From NCBI GenBank assembly GCA_038503065.1, contig JBCAMK010000018.1, positions 1,364,001-1,428,000 of the forward strand: a stretch of 64,000 nt of DNA, given 5' to 3'. The position numbers were made by a program, and so were the translations under genes. The DNA is from Paragyromitra xinjiangensis. Taxonomy: Eukaryota > Ascomycota > Pezizomycetes > Pezizales > Discinaceae. Of the stretch, positions 60,552 through 64,000 are shown piece after piece. The notes below the pieces were generated by a model, which was not told the origin of the DNA, searched no databases, and worked only from the letters and a program-made list of their open reading frames with translations. Positions within the stretch are counted from its first letter, which is position 1. The number at the start of each line of letters is the position of its first letter.

Positions 60552-61777
60552 TTGATACTCGGAGTCTAAAGCTCTATGGGCAATTGGGGGAATAGTTTGA
60601 TGGATGGATGATGGGAAATGTTGATGGGAGGGGGTGTTTGGCTACAACAATGATGATGGGGGTGCGATGGTTTGTTTGGGAGGGTATCATTACCATCGAC
60701 AATGGGAAGCAAGTTTTCTCTCTCAACGCCGTTTGAATGTAAAATACCTTTCTCAACGCTCTCTACAACTTTGCCGAATTTCACGAAACCGCGCGAACCG
60801 AACCGAACCGACTATCACAGCTTCTCCTACTCCTACACCATCCATCCGCCAAACAAACAATCGTCTTAATCGAGCTTGCAAGCTTGAAGCACCATCCACG
60901 ACGCGACTGGTTCGTGATTTCGTGGCGGGTGTTTCTCGCGACCCGCCACTAGAAATCGCGTTCTGCCGCCAAGACCCCCCCTGTTCAACGTGGAGTCACG
61001 CGCCCTGGCGACCGAGGAGTCATACCTAACCTATTTCTCGGTTCCTTCCGGAACGCTGATTTGATATTTTCGGAGCATGGCCGGGAAGGGAATCCAATTT
61101 TACTTTCGCAGGGCCGGGAGCAGCTGTGTGTTTAGGTACCACCTTGTTACCGAAGCAACCCTGACCCATATCGTTGAACCACCACCGCCACCAACAACGT
61201 TTTCGGCGCAGTCTCGGATTCGGGTTGTTTGTTTTGTTTTGTTTACTTTTGGATTTGGATTTTTGTTGCGCGGGTTTATTTGTTTTTCTTCATCTTTTTA
61301 ATCTTTTCCTTGGGGTTTTCGGGTTCCATTAGGGTTTCTCAGGAGGTCTATTGCGGGATTTAGCGGGAGTTTTGGAAATGGGGTTTTATCTCTCTCTCTC
61401 GGTTGGTACGGACGGACGGACGGGAGGTTTTCTTCTTTCTTTCATTTCTCTTTGCATGGTTGGGTTTCTTTTTCCTTTTCTTGTTTCGATTCAAGTCATG
61501 TATTACTAGTTGATTTTTTATTGTGTACTGGGGGGGGTTGGGTCACGTTTGGCATTAGGTCCCATTTTTTGTAAAAACGGTATCATACCGTTGTATTTGT
61601 TCGTAGATAGAATTATACCCTTTATTACTATTAGAATACTAAGTCGGTCATGAAGTGAGATGAAGTGAGATGAGGTGAGGCAGGCGTGTGATCTAATAAT
61701 TACCCAGGCAGCCATTCTAGGTCTTGATGTCTCTAACATAGCCTCGTGGACAACTCATCTCATCCCACACCTTGATA

Positions 61778-61790
61778 TAACCCTAACCCT
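61778..61790 (-). repeat. Short interstitial telomere-like motif
   Basis: TAACCCTAACCCT, reverse orientation. Confidence 0.7.
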
Positions 61791-63442
61791 GTTCTGAATA
61801 CTGGTGAGCTCTACTTAGAAGTGGGGGTGTTTGGATAAGGCTGGGGTTGAGATGAGTGTATTCGTTTAGTTTACCTCGAGGCATCGGTGAGACTTATATT
61901 AGCCGGATTCACTGACTCTTAGCTTCGAAACCTTAAGTCAGACACGTGTTTTAACAGTATTCTTTGTGGGTTGCCGAATACCCCCGACGCCAACAAAGGC
62001 TGGGAATTGTAGGGCTCTAGGCTGCGCGGAAGCCTATTTAAGGGTTTTGCCTAAGGGCGTTTTAGGCCTTTGTGTCCAGCTGAAAGAAGATGTCGTTGAT
62101 TATGGTACTCATTTGAGCCTTTCCAGATACCCCCGACTAAGGTTGGGCTGAAGCCGGCGCCCTTGGACGAATTAAAATAGGTAAAACCGGAACTTTCATA
62201 CGATGATGCTGGCTAGGATCTAAGGCTGGCGATGCATGGGCGGTCCTGACGTAAAAGGCTACCACTATCGTCTCCGCAGTTGGCGCACATCTGCGGGAAA
62301 TATTCTTCTACTTTCTGAGAGACTCGTGCTAGGGCCGATCTTAGTTCTTGGATAACACTGGTAGGTGTCATGTAATGACGGATCGATAGTGTCTCTGTTT
62401 TTGAGAGTAAGTTTTGACTAGTTTGCTTTTGCCACGGTGGGTGAGGTGGATATGAGGTGTTAGTTTGCGGATATGAGTACATATCAAGTTTATAATAGCG
62501 CCTGGTCCACGAGCTTGGTTAATACTAGTTTGTCCAGCAGGGAGATCTCGGTAGTACTTCTTTACTGACTGACCTAGTGTCTTGACGCAGCGAAGCTGTG
62601 AACTAAAAGAAACACTTGTGGCAGGTGGAACCTCGTGTCGTATTACTGTTACCGAAACCCTGTTATAGAGGAGTGGGCCAGTTCAGTAACGCTGTAGCCG
62701 TATCCATTCCTTTAATGAACACGAATAACACCAGTAAACCGAGTAGCGCTGAATACCTGAATCTCAAGGCCAGGCAAATAGGATAATGCAGATCGATAGA
62801 TCGACAGTCAACGAAATCAAATTCCCTCGGTAGGAGTTGGTTTAGTTCAGCCAGTAGGATTAGAGCGCTGACGTTGATATGGTTATCAACACCCGATTGG
62901 TTGTTTACGTCGTTTAGACATACTATACTGGGATATTATCAGCAGGTATCGCTCGATAAGATTAGCAGGTATTTCTCGACTTTTGAGTATATCTCTCAGG
63001 TTGAAGCTATGCAAAGAAAGGTAGTGGTACAGTGTGGACCACCGCTGGAAAGAGCGGGTGGGATAAACGACAAGTCACAACCGAATTAACAGCCCCGGGA
63101 ATGGCATCATGTTGAAACCATGGATTCTGGCCAAAGGGAAACAACACCCCCGCTACACAAACTAGCCGCTATGACGAAAGAGTGACCGCTAAATTCAATA
63201 CAGAAAGATATGCCAACGAAAATATCGTTCTCGAGTGGATTTATGAGCAACTTCTACCTGTTATACAAAGAGAAGATCCCGAGCATGGCCCTGTTTCAGC
63301 TGCTACTGGTATATGTCTATAGAAAGTATATTAATTCGGGGTATCGGGATCATGTTTCGATATATATAGCATCAAACGGAATATCTATCAAACCTCACTA
63401 ATTTAGAGGTGCTGACGGCTGAGATTCATGAGATTCACAGGT

Positions 63443-63455
63443 AAACCCTAACCCT
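63443..63455 (-). repeat. Short interstitial telomere-like motif
   Basis: AAACCCTAACCCT, reverse orientation. Confidence 0.7.
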
Positions 63456-64000
63456 GATCGTTTCCTTCATATTTCAATAATGATTGATCTGAGCTAATCT
63501 AGTTCTCAGCACCAACAACACCCCTCCCCAAGCCCGGCTACGTTCAACACCAACGAGATATTGCAGTAGTACCCTCGAAGCCTCGTACAGTAGGTGTTCT
63601 GGGGTCGACCAAGCACTTAGTAGCTACTGTAAGACGAACTAGAACCTGCTGTATACTTCGGTAAGTATCTGATAATTCTACAAGGATTCGAACCCAAGTT
63701 GATTGACAAGTATTCTACCCTCACAGGTAATCTACAGGGCAGCAGGATACGATGCCGCCATAGCCCACCACCGATCACAGACTATGCCGTACAGCTTTAG
63801 ACCGTACCAAGGAGCTCCAACTTCAGTATCCGCTAACACAAGGGTACGGATAACTTAACGTACTAACCGAGGGAAAGGACTGAACTCTAAAAGGTCCGGA
63901 AAGCAGTACCTAGCGTTTCCCTGTCACGACGGAGAAATTCCGTAAAATAAGCAATGTCCGAGATTCTCTGGATAAGAGTTTGAAGCTCTTATTCTATGAA

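Larger units (their letters stand above)
60552..64000. other. Intergenic, no gene recognised
   Basis: T-rich DNA follows the small gene, with CT and GGAC microsatellites near 61390-61425. Two telomere-like motifs are listed separately. The remaining open frames are short and featureless. Confidence 0.45.

Noticed and set aside
63684..63701. GGATTCGAACC-like T-arm string (also near 15015), suggesting tRNA genes on the minus strand
   Set aside because: The T-stem bases do not pair and no acceptor or anticodon stem can be drawn.
1..64000. CRISPR arrays or bacterial operons
   Set aside because: The window is eukaryotic. No array of regularly spaced direct repeats was seen.

Overview
The window is nuclear DNA of a filamentous ascomycete (Pezizomycotina). 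The reasons are multi-exon genes with short (about 45-140 bp) GT-AG introns, two tRNA-Asp genes carrying anticodon-loop introns, fungal secreted-enzyme families, a pogo/Fot1-type transposon, and G:A or C:T divergence between repeat arms that resembles repeat-induced point mutation (RIP). A leotiomycete is my guess; the sequence does not settle the class.

The region is gene-poor and repeat-rich. Well-supported genes from left to right are: an unrecognised acidic protein (1055-1876, +); a secreted GH32 fructan/sucrose enzyme with two introns (5086-7159, +); a secreted two-domain fasciclin protein (10158-11164, -); a large three-pass membrane protein of unknown role (16821-18842, +); a secreted M28 glutamate-carboxypeptidase-II-like peptidase with six exons and one single-base frameshift (27694-30108, -); two tRNA-Asp(GTC) genes (37610 and 38538, +); an exo-alpha-1,4-glucan lyase of family GH31 with 18 exons (42186-46661, -); and two small unknown proteins (49454-49795, - and 60219-60551, +).

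Between them lie decayed genes: a membrane protein (3291-3889), an OTT_1508-type deaminase (22888-24324), an HNH-nuclease protein (25060-26079), a GH25-like lysozyme-type protein (39575-40422) and shorter fragments.

Mobile DNA is the other main theme. A complete pogo-type element (54720-57661) has perfect 53-bp inverted ends but a broken transposase. Around ten short inverted-repeat elements (MITEs), mostly 130-280 bp and bounded by TA, fall into several families, and one family carries repeated TATAAGG boxes inside its ends. Short (TTAGGG)2-like telomeric motifs are scattered through the window.

Functionally the glucan lyase is the standout. It cleaves starch or glycogen by elimination to 1,5-anhydro-D-fructose and is reported from few fungi. 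No anhydrofructose-processing partner gene is visible nearby, so I see no metabolic cluster. The remaining intact enzymes (GH32, M28 peptidase, fasciclin) are secreted and look like independent accessory genes rather than one pathway.
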